64,000 nt of DNA from Lathyrus oleraceus (GCF_024323335.1 NC_066585.1:177943149-178007148); one strand, 5' to 3'; counted from the stretch's first letter, positions 47,818 through 61,219 are shown. Notes: generated by a model from the sequence alone, not told the origin. Program-made: numbers and translations.

Positions 47818-48024
47818 CAATTAAAATGGAGTGGAAAAGGTAATAAAAATATTGTCTGCCCACTTAAAAGAAAGTGCCACATTTATGATAAATCATTACC
47901 TAGTATTGGAACTAGTATCTATGCCATTTCCACACGCTACCTCAACACAACCATTTTCATCTTCATCCAACTTCTCAGACAACCTCTGCTAGGGCAAAGA
48001 TATTTTTTTCAAAAGTTCAACAAA

Positions 48025-49803
48025 ATGTCACAATATCCCTCATCCTCGGGATCAAAACCCACTCACAAAAGAAGGACTCCCTCCATGGAGTTTCTGGATG
48101 AAGATATTCTGGAGGTTATTCCCCCCCTCTGTTATTCCAGGCGACGTCCCTGGCCCTTCTTCCACAACTGGAAGTAATCAAGGTAACATTCCTGATAAAT
48201 CTCCTCATAAGGATGACATGCACTTTACAGATCGTGCCATTAGGAACCTAGTAACTAGGATTCTAAACGAAGGGCATGCAGTCAAGGGTGTTTCTACCCC
48301 TCTGTCTAGAAGGGACCCCTCACCTGAGGTGGAACCCCAAATTGAGAAAGATGATGATTCATCTAGGTCAGAGAAAGAAGTGGCTGCTAAGGGATTATGC
48401 TCTCTAGGTAAAACCTTGCCCAGTAAGAAACCAGTAGATGGTTCTCATGAGACTTCTGAGAATGTTATTAATCTGGAGGAAAAGAGTTCAGAGGAAGAGG
48501 ATGACACCTTGGTTCATCATGTAAAACCAAGTGTTGCTAGGAAATTGAAGACCAGAAAAGGGAAGACTGTGGCTGAAATAATGACAGCAAGAAAAGGTAA
48601 AAAGGTTGTTGGTGTAGGACCCTCCAAATCGTGGAGTAAAGTAGAGGTTGGGAAGAGGAAGGTCAGAGAGAGTTTTGACTCTGATGATGATGTCGAAGAT
48701 GATGTCCCAAACATCTCTCCTGCTAAAAGGCAAACTGTGAAAAAGTCCTCAGCCAAGGTTGCAACTGTACACTTAGACAACATCTCTTTCCACCTGGAAG
48801 ATGGTGCTGCCAAGTGGAAGTTTGTTATTCAAAGGAGAGTTGCTGTTGAGAGGGAGCTATGGAAAGAGGCTGTAGAGGTGAAGGAAGTCATGGAATTTAT
48901 TAAGGCTGCTGGACTGATGAAAACTGTTGTTGCTTTGCCCTAATGTTTTGAAGGGTTAGTGAAAGAGTTTGTTGTGAATATCCTAGAGGATATTTCTGAA
49001 AAGAGTAGCAAGGAATTCTGCAAGGTTTTTGTAAGAGGTAGATGTGTGAGGTTCTCCCCAACCATAATCAACAAGTTCCTAGGGAGAGGAACTGAAGGAG
49101 GTGTGGAGTTAGAGGCTACATACAATGAAGTCTATACGAATATTACTGTTGGCCAAGTTAAGGAGTGGCCTAGTAAAAAGCATTTATCAGCTGGCAAGTT
49201 AACTGGCAAATATGCCATCTTGCATAAGATTGGTTCAGCCAACTGGGTGGCAACTAATCATATCTCAACCATCTCTAATGGTCTTGGAAGAATCATTTAT
49301 GCTATTGGAACCAGGCTAAACTTTGACTTTTGAAGGTTTATGTTTGAACAGATTGTTAGACATGCCTCCACTATTGCAGTAAAGCTGCCTATTGCGTTTC
49401 CATCTATCATCTATGGAATTATCTTAAGCCAGCAACCAGGTATTCTCAACACAAGTGATATTCCCAGCAGAAGGAAGCCTCCATTGTCCATTCACTACAA
49501 GTTGTTTGAAGGAAGCCATGTCAATGATGTTGTCATTACATCTGCAAGGAAGGAGCCTACCTCTCAAGGTGGCTTGATTGATCAATGAAGGAAACTTGTA
49601 AGGAGCTGGATACTGGTATTAGGGTTGCCAAGGCAAGGAAGGAGGCTTTAGAGGTTCTCATTAGTAGTTTAGAGAAGGAAGAGATGGATAAGGCTGGAGA
49701 AACCAAGGATTCAGAAGCCAATACCTCAAGTGAGAGGTCCAATGCTCAATCTAGTGGCAGTTCAGATTCTAAAGGTGAAGATGATGCTACTTCCACGGAC
49801 TGA
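48025..49803 (+). pseudogene. Sirevirus envelope-like region, frameshifted
   Basis: This region sits between the pol end and the polypurine tract, where Sireviruses carry an envelope-like frame. An ATG at 48025 opens a frame that shifts within a C-run near 48120. A 281-codon frame (48098-48943) rich in Ser, Lys and acidic residues follows, then frames at 48959-49333, 49340-49588 and 49585-49803. The middle piece contains FVRGRCVRFSPTIINKFLGR, a motif of a domain called putative plant transposon protein. The end is acidic and Ser-rich, with a predicted helix (KEALEVLISSLEKEEMD). I see no clear signal peptide or fusion peptide. Envelope function is not established for this family. Confidence 0.7.
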
Positions 49804-50729
49804 GTGATAATGGTTTCCCTTGTTATGAAGAATGTGTGTGTTGTGTGCTATTATGAAGACTGTGTGTTGTTGGTTTGGTTATTCTGGATGCTGTTATGAA
49901 TGTTTTGGAAGCTTGGATGTTTTGTTTTTCTGTTGAAATGTTTGTATTTTGTGGCAGTCCTTACTGATGCCTTGATGTAATATTTGGGCTCTTAATGAGT
50001 TCCATGGATTTCTAATTATCTCAGCTATCATAGTTGTGTATAATTATGGTTTGTATCTCCTAACATTTATGTTTTAACATTTTATATGTTATAACATTTG
50101 TTGTGACATTCTCTACTAGGTTGATTGACATTTATTTTGTCGAATTGGTCACCTTTGGTCTATTTTGACTAAAAAAGGGGAGAAGTGATGATGTGGAGTT
50201 GTGTGGAGAAGTATGGATTATGGAGAGCTGCAGTTAAATGTGTGGATGTGGAGATGTATGTGTTGGTGTAGCTGAACAGATGAACAACTAATGTTGAAGT
50301 TGATGTCAGAGGGTGACATGTGTTTGATGTAAGACAGAATGTTGTTCTGTTTACAGATGTTGGAGGAGATGTTTGATGTGGTGCACTGTTTGATGTAAGA
50401 TAGAATGAGGTTCTGTTCTGTGATGTTAAAGGAGATGTTAGAATATGATTCTGAATGTTACAGATGTTGAAGGAGATGTCAGAAGGATATTCTGATTATT
50501 ACAGGTGCTGTTATTACAGGTGTTGTTATTGTTAAAGGAGATGTCTGTATTAAACAGACTTAGGGGGAGAAGAAGTACCCATGTGCATGTGTGTATTACT
50601 AGTTGCTATTATAGCTAGTAATTTTGCTTCCTTCTGCTGCTGCTTAAATTGTTGTTATGTTGTTTAACTGCTGATGTATTTTTCTTGTGAACAAAATGGA
50701 CAGATATATGTTTTAGGCAAAATTTGCCA
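49804..50729 (+). other. 3' untranslated region of Sirevirus-type element
   Basis: No frame is seen. The block from 50200 to 50560 is built of imperfect repeats of GGAGATGT and TGTTGAAGGAGATGTCAGA type, which is common in Sirevirus 3' regions. Confidence 0.55.
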
Positions 50730-50740
50730 AAGGGGGAGTT
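50730..50740 (+). other. Polypurine tract of Sirevirus-type element
   Basis: AAGGGGGAGTT directly precedes the 3' LTR. Confidence 0.9.
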
Positions 50741-51808
50741 TGTTGGTTCTAAGTGTTGGCAGCAATTTTGGTAAAACAAAGAGTGTTCACAAGATGTTGC
50801 ATGTGATGTCTTAACATAAGATATCTTGTACCTGCTGGAGTTTAAAAACATAATTATGCAGGATTGTTTCAGGATGTCATACACGATGTCATGCCATCTG
50901 ATATTATGTACCTGCTGGATATTTAAAATGGAATTATGTAGGATTGTTCCAGGATGTCAGACCCGATGTCATGACATCTGTACATAGAACATTCAGGGTG
51001 AATGTTGGGTGTTATGTGATTGCGCATTTAATGGCAATCTATGTATGATTAAAGATCTGATTCACAATTGCATTCAATCATTAATTACAACCTGATTTAC
51101 TTATTTTCCAAAGAGATCTAATCAGCTGTCATGAGAAGATTTGAATGGAAAATAGTTTTAGAGTTTCACGATGTCCAAGCCCAGCTGAATGCTTCTATAA
51201 ATAGGACATGGAAAACCTGATTTGATACACAACCAATACAGAGTGAAATATTGAGAGAGAATAAGGGTTTGTGTCTTGTGTGGTCGTGTGACTTGTAAGC
51301 CATTCAAGATGATTGAATTGGTCTGATTTGTAAGTTGTAATTTGTCACTCAAAGCTTTTAAGCATGAGTGTGTGTCTACTTGATTGAAACTGTTAAGTAA
51401 GATCAAGTGTGTGTCTACTTGATTGAAGCTGCTAAGTAAGATCAAGTGTGTGTCTTTGTAAAGTGTATTCTTTTCATAAGTAATTGTTGTTTAAAATCAC
51501 AGGTGTGATTGAGGGGGAGTGAGTGGGTTCTCATATCTAAGAGTTCTTAGGTAGAAATCACATGGGTAAAGATTAGGTGAAAAAGACTGTAACTTGTGGA
51601 GTGTACTGAGAGTCTTTGAACTGATTCTATTTAGTGGATTTCCTTCCTGGGTTGGTAGCCCCCAGACGTAGGTGAGTTGCACCGAACTGGGTTAAAAATT
51701 GCTTGTGTCTCTTGCATTACTATTCTTTATCTTTATCCTGTTTGCATTATTCAGATATTAGTGTCGTGACATTACCTTCAACATCTCATATCTGATACCA
51801 GAATTTCA
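50741..51808 (+). repeat. 3' LTR of Sirevirus-type element (1068 bp)
   Basis: TGTTGG...GAATTTCA, with TATAAATA at 51196-51203 and the 39-bp tandem unit. It is followed by TAGAC at 51809-51813. Confidence 0.95.
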
Positions 51809-51813
51809 TAGAC

Positions 51814-54800
51814 AATAATAACAAAATAAACAATTAAGCACGAAGCCAAAGTATCATATGAATCAAAGAGATCCAAGTTCTTGTATCAGATGAAGGCATA
51901 ACCAAAGATAGCTCAGTCTCAGATGTTGGCATTAGCCAAGTCCTTTAGCATAGGAAGTGTTGCCTAATTCTAAGTCCAAAAATTCAAATCAAGTCCCAAC
52001 AGTCCAACAATTTTTTTTAGGGTTTTTTTTGTTATTAGGTGTTTTAAGGTCCTAAGACCATAAACAAAACAAAAGCAAGCAAACAATATATACAATCACA
52101 AGATATGGCTCAAGTGAGCAAAGTGAAAAGGACTTGAAACATAAACAAGTTGCATGAAATGTAAATGTCAATGGATGATAAAGGTACTTGAAATTTAAAG
52201 TGCATAAAGTAAATAACTTGAAAGTAAATCAATATTAATTAAGAAGTTAGTCAATGGTTAGTCAAATGTTAGTGATGATTTTTAATTGATTAAGTCATTC
52301 TTTGGAGAACACTCAACCATTCATTCACAAGTATGAATCCTTAAACCAAGACATCTTCCATGAGAAGGGCCCCAACTTGGATAATTCAACTAGTATGCCA
52401 CTAGCTCTCATGAAAGGAAAAAAGGTCAAGTTTCCACACAATGCCATGAAGAATGGGAGACTTACAATCTCACTTACTAGAATGTTATGCCTTGAGGGTC
52501 AAATTTAGCTCTATGTTAAGCAATTGTAATTGGACTTATGTAAAAGTCACAACTATCTGAGGCCGTGCAATAAAAAATATAGGTGTTAATGCATGTTAGA
52601 GATTTGGTATAAAGAACCAAACTCCTAAAACATACCACACATTAAAATAAAAGTGGGAAGGACCTATCTCAGTCAGACTTATATTGATTCATCTGACACA
52701 AAGTCATTGATGAATCAATTAGCATTTAGACATTAGAGAAATCATTGGTCAAATAAAGGATTGAGAAAGAATAGGGATGAAGATAAAGAGGAAAGGGGAA
52801 GTAGAAACACAAATTGATCATGAGAGGAATTTTATCTGATCAATACCATCCATTCATTTTGGGAGATGAAATATACATTTCATCAATCCCCTAAATCCAA
52901 TGATTTTGATTAAACAAAAGTCAAATCAATCATGACCAAGGCCCAAACAAAAATTCAAACATCACAAAACCATAATAATGGCTCAACATAATTTTTAAAC
53001 ATTTAATCAATTAAAAAAAATTAAAAGTGAATTAGAATGCATTTTAATATGGACAAAACCTCAAATCCCTTCAAAGCACCGAATAAATGGCCAAGAGATT
53101 TGTCCTAGGTCAAACAAGGTCAAATGACCTTAGACAAAAAAAATCAAGATTTTTGGAAAGTCAGAAGTATTTTAACACAATTAAAAATATGCACAAAAAT
53201 ATTTAATTCATGAAAAATATCAAAATTAATCCAAAAAATAATTTTAATTCAAAATATGAAAGAGAGAAATATTTAAAGATTTTTGGTGAAAGTCCCATAT
53301 TTTTTGGATTAAAAATGAAATTTAATGAATTAAACAAAACAAAAGCAATTAAAAGAAAATCAGAAAATACAAAAAAATGAGGGTCATTTGATCTCCATCA
53401 TTAATTGAGGTGGCAGATCTGATGGCCAAGCGTGTGCTATCCATGATGCGCTTCAGTCAACACGTCATACACATGGTAATCTGAACCAAAGGTTATGATT
53501 AAAACGTTTGAAACAAATTAGAAGGTTGAGAAGGTGTCAATGCATCACTGGAGCCCTAGCTCCAGTCTTCTTCTCTGGTGGACCTCATCAAACTGGTCCA
53601 CCACCAACCTTCACTAAAATAAAAAGTGTGGACATAAATTCAAAGGAAAAATGCTCAGGAGCTCGAATTTGGCCTCAATTTCACCCAACTCCAAGTATAT
53701 TGAAAGATACATGGACTTGAAGGTTGAGGTGCGTGATATAAGTTGCTTCGATTTGACCTCAAAGCAACTCAATCTTATTGCCTACATTGGTAGGACTTCA
53801 GACAACCAATAATCAAAGAGAATGGTGAAGAATTGAGAGAGAATCGAAGGCTTCAAGTTTCTAAAAATTTACCTTTGGGTAGATATGAATTGGCTTGATC
53901 TTGATTTGAATTCACTTGGTTCTTCCTCCTCTTGCTTGCAGTGAACAATTGAGATGAAAAGGGCAATGAATCCTTGGAGTTTGAATCTTAAAACAGAAGG
54001 TGAAATTCAAACTCGATTTCAAAGAAATCTTCAAGGAATTCTATGGTGTAAGGTTCAAAAATGGTTTGGCAAGGCTTATGCAATGTGTGTGTACTGATCT
54101 TGAGGCAATGCAATGGTATATATAGGCTATGGAATTCAGTTTTGCACCCTTTTCAATTTTGGACAAAAATAGTAACATTGGTGCATGGATGTATAGGCAT
54201 TGATTTGGGCCCAAAACATGATGTAATCCCACTCTAATTCGTGCATAATGGATACTGAAATCATCACATGTAAGCATGCAAAGAGAAATGGTCACTTGAA
54301 TTCAGAAGTTGCCAAAACAAACCCAACAAAGGAACCATACGGAAGTCCCTCAATTCTGGTTAAAATAAAGTGATCTTCAACTTTTTGGAAAGGTGACATC
54401 AAGGGTAAAAACTTTTATGTTGAACACTTTTCCATTTGGATCTTGTATCATGATGAATTTTGAGGTGGAAGTTGGGGAAATCAAACATAGTTGAAAATGT
54501 TCTAAGTACAAAGTCAAATGACCACTTCTTCCACCTTGAATAACTTTTGCTATGAGTTGCAAATGAAAATGATTTCTTCACTGAAGTTGTATATATTTCA
54601 TCCCTATTAAATTTTGTCATAAATTTGACATCATTTGGATTTGGCATGAGGTAGTTATTCATTTTAGAAGTTGAGGAAAATTGCTTGTTCGATGATGATG
54701 GCCCAAAATGACCTATAATATTTCCTCTTGGCACATGCCCTTGCAAGTCGAATTTGACATTTATCAAAGAATAAAAGTTAGATAATACATCTTGAAATTG

Positions 54801-55307
54801 GCCATGAAACTTGTATGGACTTCATCTCATAAAAAATGAGCAAGTTATGGTCCTTTGAAGTTGACCTCCTAACTAGGGCACAGACAAAATGACCTATAAT
54901 CTTTCACCATAAAAATTGACTTTCCAAGAAAAACTAGCTCTTGATGTCAACATGAAAGTTGTTTGTAATGTCATAAAGAGTAACCTTTATCTTGGAATAA
55001 TTTTTATATGATAAAAACTGTAGGATATATGATCTAGGGAACCCTAGTTTTGACAAGTTGACTTTCTTTGGTCAACCTCTTTGAACCATCTTGCAAACTT
55101 GAAGTTCTCTTGATATTTAGGAGCCGTGGAGGACCATATATTTATAAGATGATGTATATTTAAGTATGCATTTATATATTTGACCAATTGTTAAAGAAAC
55201 TTGTTGAGGAAGTCACACAAGATACCTAGATGAAGTAGGGCTTTCAAGGCAAACAAACTTCAAACTCTTGATGAATTTTTGATCAAAATGATAAATGAAG
55301 AACATAG
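51814..55307 (-). mobile_element. Ogre-like LTR (copy 4), right part
   Basis: Continuation of the LTR that starts at 42785. A minus-strand TATA-like box (TATATATA at 54117-54124) and blocks such as TTTTTGGAAAGGTGACATCAAGGG near 54380 and ACTTTTATGTTGAACAC match the corresponding U3 blocks of the LTRs at 1104 and 55308. It is interrupted at 55307/55308 by element B, so its U3 terminus lies outside the window. I see no gene in it; all open frames are short and unsupported. Confidence 0.65.
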
Positions 55308-55712
55308 TGTCGCATCCGCGAAAAAACAACCGGCGGGCTGAAACAAAAAACAACACAGAGCCGCCACTGCGCGTTATTTATCCCAAGATAGGGAAAGGAA
55401 ACGCTCAGAGAAACCTGGACAAAGCATGGTCTCGCGACCAAAGAGAAAGGGTAAGGGAGTCGGTTACGCAAGGGGAAGGTATTAGCACCCCTCACGTCCG
55501 TCGTACTCGACGGGATCCACGTCCTAAAAGAAAGAATAGGTTGCTAAAAACAGACAAACATCATACACACACGCTAAGACAACACAGGTGGGGTTAAGAA
55601 GAAGAGAGCTCGATAGGACGTCGCATCCTATGCCTACGTATCTCGTCTGGAACGAGAATCAGAGCTGCCGTAGTTCGGCTCACGCACGCCAAACAAACAA
55701 ACAGAAACACAG

Positions 55713-55851
55713 GCAAACATGGAGCCCGAATGCCAATCACTGGACTTACATCAGCATCCGAACCAAAACGCACACAAGAAGGCAAACGTGGAGCCCGAAA
55801 GCCAATCACTGGACTTACGTCGGCATCCGAACCAAAACACACAAGAAGATA
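55713..55851. repeat. 69-bp tandem duplication inside LTR B
   Basis: Copies start at 55713 and 55782 (GCAAACATGGAGCCCGAATG and GCAAACGTGGAGCCCGAAAG). Same unit and period as in LTR A. Confidence 0.9.
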
Positions 55852-57679
55852 ACAAGCAAACACACACAAAAAGGAAAAAAAGTGCCCGGAGAGACCTCGC
55901 ACGGTCTCCTGCCTACATACCTCGTCTGGAACGAGGATCAGGGCGATGTAGTTCCCCTGAAAGGGAAAGAAATTTTAGCCAGAAACCAAGGGAAGACACA
56001 CTACCAGGGAGCTGTACTCGAGCCTAGTGTTGTCATGCATCATTGCCCTACGTTGAGGTTTCTACCTACTTGCACAACTGCAAGCTAATCCTATCCAGGA
56101 AAGAAGCAAGCATACAAGCATACAAGCAAACAGAGCAAACAAATATTCACAAAGCACACACTATAACCAATCAAGTGAGGCTCAAACAAAGGGTTCGACT
56201 GCCGAAGCAAGTCATCTGTACATGGGTAGTATTCGCTCTTAACCTTGCCATTGCGAGGCTAAGGTGAAGCAGATGAAAGGAGAGTGAAGATTAGACTTCA
56301 CAGCTCTTATCCCTGACCGGGGAGAGCTTCAGACAAAGGAGCGTGGGTCCAGAATGGAGGGACCCTTCTACGCTCAAGGACTCTGACACAACTGTACAAA
56401 GTACAAGATCTTGGGTTTGTGTCCCAATGCATCAACACAGTGGTGTGAGCAGAGGGACGACTCACAGAATAGCGGGGGATAGATTGCATATCCCTTGGAT
56501 TCCGCCAATTGCCTCATAGAGGTCTTCACCTGCTTGGCACAAAAGTAAACAATCACAATCATCGCCTCTTAAGGAGGACTTCAGACAGTTGCCTGGCCAG
56601 GTAACAGGCCAGGTCTTCCAGACTACATGAAGTATAGAGATTCTACCTCCACTGGTTAAAAAACCAAGCAACAGCAAGCAAGTTCTTAAAGAACTGTAAG
56701 CGACTAAATGTACCTGAAATCAATCAAGCATCATCAGTACTCAGACAAACCAACAGTAAACAGCAAATGTTAATCAGTTAATCTGTACAGGCAACACAAG
56801 TTAATGCACACAAGTGCAAACTATAAGCCTAAGCTCAAGCATCAATCCCTACAAAACAAAGTCATGTTAGTTCATAAACACCAACCAAACTCAATTCAAA
56901 TTGCCTTGAAGCAATCTCCTTAAGCATTGTGCATTTCATCCTGAAAATCCACACCAAATGTGAGAAACTAGACCCCTAGGCCAAGCCTAGGGTCCAAAGG
57001 GATAAAAAAAATCTAAACAGCAAGCAAAACCAATCCAAAATCACATTTAAACAAATAGAAAGCAAATGCAATTGGTCTCATGCTCATATCATTCACCAAT
57101 ATCAATTCATGCACAATATACCACAAACTAGGTCAAATACAACACCAAAAGTCCAAACAGAATGACTTCAATCAAAGGCATACCAAAACAATTCCAAAAA
57201 TCCTCAAATAATTCACACCTAAACAGGACACAATCAACCAGTAGCATGTCAATTTTCAGCTCAATTGGACAAAAGGAAATATGCCAATGAAAATCAAGAA
57301 ATCCAGACACAATTATTCAAGCCAATTCAAGGCATTCAAGCAAGCATCCACTTCAATAATTCATAAAACAGTGACAACATATTAGAAATGAATGGGATCA
57401 AAACCATGATGTCCTATAATGTGTCTAGAATGCTCATGTCAAATTCCATCTTCATCCAATACCATATGAGAATTTCACAAAAGATATACAAACATGTGTC
57501 ACACAATGTTGCACAATGAACCAACAGTGAAGAAAATTATCAATCAAATGGAAAATTCCATAGAAAAATCCATAAAAATTCTCATGTTATCTCAACACAT
57601 CAATGATCATTCATGCAAAATTCCAACCCAATCAAACAATCCTAGGTCATGCAAATAAATTCATGAAGTTGACCTAGCT

Positions 57680-57704
57680 AGGTGTGACACAAATTGTCAC
57701 ACCT
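57680..57704. repeat. Conserved inverted repeat in LTR B
   Basis: Identical arms and spacer to 4056-4080 (AGGTGTGACA / TGTCACACCT), in the same relative place in the LTR. Confidence 0.85.
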
Positions 57705-59782
57705 AGATTCAAAAAATCATATCTCAATCACCAAGTATCAAAAAATCATAAACTTTACATGGAAATCACCATCAACATGTCCAGAATAAGCACAAAAATT
57801 TTCATTCATTTCTATACAAGTATGAGCATTTCATGTTAGATATGGCAAAGTGTACAAAAATGTGACACATTCTACAAACCCTAAGCATTTTATTTTTCCC
57901 TATAGGCAAAAAATTCCAAAAAATATCCATTAAATTCTACACATTCTCATGAGAATAATGCAAAAAATTGCACTCAAATTGGATGATTTTTGAATGAGAT
58001 ATCTATTTTCTAATATCATGTAGCAAATGAAAATGAAAATGAAAAAGAAATGCAATTATATATAATTAAATAGGCGCCAGTGGCATTTTTGTAATATTAA
58101 TGCCACTGGCCAAAACGACAGCGTTTGGAAAAGAAACGGTGGAGCGCTCTAATTCGCTGGCGCTGGAGGGAAACACTAATTTCAAATGAAAAGCCAAGGC
58201 GATGGATCAAACGATGGAGTTCATCGTGTTCTTCAACCAGATTTTCCAGAAAATTCATAAAACTCAAGAACATCGAATCTTCACAGAAATTAACAAACGT
58301 ATATCCATTGGAAAGGTCTAAGCATGAGGATTCCAAATATGTAACCAATTCATCCTAATTCTAATTGTAGCTCACGGATCGAGCGATTTAGGTTTTGCAT
58401 TCAAATCTTAAAATCAACATATCTCGACCTATAGTTCACTAAATCAAAAACTACCTACATCACGAGCATCTACATGGAAGGCACTACAGAACGCATGTAA
58501 CAACTGAAACAAACATTGAGGTCGAGTTTTGGTACCTTGGACGAAGCAGTGGATGTTCTTGGAGCTTTGGCGTGTGATTCCTTAAAACAGATGAAGGAGA
58601 AGCTATAGGAAAGTGAATGCAATGCTTAGCTTGGTCCAACGTTGATCCAAGTGCGAGAAATTTCAATTCACCATGGATGAGCTAAAGATGAACAGTCACG
58701 ATTTGGCCACTTTCTTGCTCCAATTCTTCAAAACAGTTCAAGAGGAAGACGATTAGAGCACGAAGCAAAAGGAATTTCGTAAAATGATTGAGAATTGATG
58801 AAGATTGATGAGAATTAGTGATGAAGCTTTTTGGAGAATTTGAGAGGTTTTTGGTGAAATTCTGTTACAGATCTTGGTGAATGTGATTGTAATCAACATT
58901 CAGTTATGATTAAGCTCTTATACTTCCACTTAATCACATTCTTAATCATCCATTAACCAAAAATGAAAGTGATTAGCTTAATGCAATTTTCTTAAGGCAA
59001 GGGCAAAATTGGTATTTCACATAGGGCTCTGTGACAGCTGTATGACAGCTCACACACTCTCCAAATACCAGTTGTGATGTGTTGGCACTTGTCTCATGGC
59101 AATTGGCTTTGTAATTTTCATTTTCAACATGCTATGCCAAAATATGCAATTTCAAGTGCAATTCCAAAATGACTTAGTCAAATGTTGTACTTTGAAAGTT
59201 TATGACAGTTGAAACCACTTCTATTTGGCATATGTGAGGTGTTGCAAAAATCCCCATACCAAAATTCCCATTATTTCTCAACTTGGACCATTTTGCCCTT
59301 GGATCTTTAACTGTACACTTGAAATTTGACTTTTTGCATTGACCATTTCTGATGAATTCCAATTATGCACCATGAAAGTACATGGCAAATGGAGTTTGCA
59401 CATAAAAAGATCACTCAATTTGGACACTCCATGTGGAAGTTATGCCACTTTGATTATAGGTCATTTTTGAAATTGAATGGACCATAACTTGCCAACCATA
59501 CATGGGAATTTCATGTTCTTGGACTTTTTGGAAAGGTGAGACCAAGACCTACAACTTTCATGTTGAACAAATTTTCATTTGAAGCTTTTTTGGACATGTA
59601 ATTTTGTGGTCAAAAACTTTCCATTTTTGGAAACTTCCATTACAAGTCACTTTCTATTTTTGGCAATTTTTGTTCTGACTTTATTTTCTCCATTCTTGAG
59701 CTTTGACATGTCAAATAACACTTGTTCCAACATGAATGAAGTGTATCCAACTCTCTCCCACCTCCAAATCCATAAAATCAAG

Positions 59783-59802
59783 CACAGTTGACCACAGTTG
59801 AC
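59783..59802. promoter_or_regulatory. Double CACAGTTGAC repeat in LTR B U3
   Basis: Two contiguous copies with TTGAC cores, matching the triple repeat at 6104-6133. WRKY binding is inferred only. Confidence 0.4.
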
Positions 59803-60326
59803 TTTTTCAACTGATAGATGAATTTGGCAATGCACTGATCAATCTGAGCCCCAATTCTCTGATGAAATGGCTCAATGATGAAACCCTAGCCTCAATAAGC
59901 TCCATAAAATCATGAAATGATCCCCATATCCATTGTAGACCCCATCTCCTTGCTATGCCCTGATTGGCCCAATGCACCTGATTAGGGTTGACCAGTGGTC
60001 AAAACCCTAATCTCAAGGTGTCTGCTCCAACACTTGATGATGACAAACCATGATGATGATGATGAATCATTTCAAACAAGATGAAGACCAATCTCCTTGA
60101 GAATCACAAAACCCTAATTTGGACCTCCACATCCTCAGATGATTAATGACCAGTCCAATGAAACCCTAGCTTGCACATGACCTCTTATCTTCTGATCAAG
60201 ACTTGGGAGGATGACTTGCACAATGTAACCACATGATATGCAATATGCAATGCCTAATGACCTAAAAATGATATGCAATATGTTAAGCTAGTCCCAAGAG
60301 AGGAGGGCAAATTTTGAGGTGTTACA

Positions 60327-60340
60327 GCTGCCCCTATTCA
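60327..60340 (-). other. Polypurine tract of Ogre-like element B
   Basis: On the minus strand this reads TTGAATAGGGGCAGC up to the LTR start TGTAACACC. It fixes the element orientation. Confidence 0.75.
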
Positions 60341-60640
60341 ATCCACTGTGAACCTGTCGATATGAATAGCCTCGGCTTTCAGATGATCAGGATGAAGAGT
60401 GATTGAATACCAAGAACAGACGAACAATTTGCACTCTGATGGGAAAATAATTAATAACGCCTATCAGAATCGGCGAAGAAACAATCTCTGAAACACAAAT
60501 CCGTCTGTAACGGAAAAAGTCGGCCTGAATACCGAAACAGCAACGTCGACCTGGATACCAAAATAAATGGTAACGCAGGGATAACTATGGCCTGAACACC
60601 ACTCATCCGCTCGGGATTATTATTCTCTCTTCTCTTTTAT
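60341..60640 (-). other. 3' untranslated sequence of element B, unique part
   Basis: Between the polypurine tract and the first tandem repeats. No frame or motif is recognised. Confidence 0.5.
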
Positions 60641-61219
60641 GCTTTTCTTGAACCCCGAAATTTTCTCTTGCGCAAATGATCCTCAAATCACTGCATTTGA
60701 ACCCCGCTCTCCTATTTGCCAAATAAATGGACCCCATTCTCCGATTTGAACCCCAGTCGCCTGACGATAACTCGCGATCGCCAATGTGAACCCCGTTCTC
60801 CAGAAAATGCCTCAACATTTCCCTTTCTCCATTTGAACCCCATCTCCAGAAAATGCCTCAACATTTCCCTTTCTCCGATTGAACCCCGTTCTCCAACTTC
60901 TTGTGATAATTCCGCTGGCAACGCCGGAAATAACACCAACACCACTCTGAGGGCGACATGTCAGAGGGTATACCTTCACAAAGGAAGGTAGCATGTGTAT
61001 CTCTTCCTCAGAAGACACCCATAACGACCTCCATCAGCCTCAGCCAGAGTCTAAGGTGACACATGAACAGAAGATAATCCTAAGGACCTCATCCCGGATA
61101 CATTCTTCAACTCCAATCTTCATTTGAACCCCAGAAAATGCCTCAGCATATACTCTTCTCTGATTGAACCCCGATCTCCAGAAAATGTCGCAACACTCCT
61201 TTTCTCCATTTGAACCCCG
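60641..61219 (-). repeat. TTTGAACCCC minisatellite-like repeats in element B 3' region
   Basis: About nine degenerate units begin with (T/C)TTGAACCCC or GATTGAACCCC, often followed by TCTCCAGAAAATGCCTCAAC and TTTCCCTTTCTCC. Two adjacent units near 60793-60885 are nearly identical. The block 60900-61110 between them is unrelated. Confidence 0.8.

Larger units (their letters stand above)
43732..51808 (+). mobile_element. Sirevirus-type Ty1/copia element, internally deleted (8.1 kb)
   Basis: Two LTRs of about 1.07 kb, a Met-tRNA primer binding site, a long gag, pol remnants, an envelope-like region between pol and the 3' LTR, a polypurine tract and TAGAC duplications define the element. The long gag with zinc knuckles and the extra downstream region are Sirevirus (SIRE/Maximus) features. 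The first 290 bp of the LTRs differ at about ten sites (near 3.5%). Most of integrase and reverse transcriptase has been deleted, so it can only move with help from another copy. Confidence 0.9.
55308..60326 (-). mobile_element. 3' LTR of Ogre-like element B (about 5.0 kb)
   Basis: It begins TGTCGCATCCGCG on the plus strand and ends TTTTGAGGTGTTACA, with a minus-strand polypurine tract just beyond 60326. It is therefore the 3' LTR of a minus-strand element whose body runs to the right. It is related along its length to the LTR at 1104-6441 and shares the 69-bp duplication (55713 and 55782), the 25-bp hairpin and the CACAGTTGAC repeats. It is inserted into the copy-4 LTR; the left flank is CATAG. 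Confidence 0.88.
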
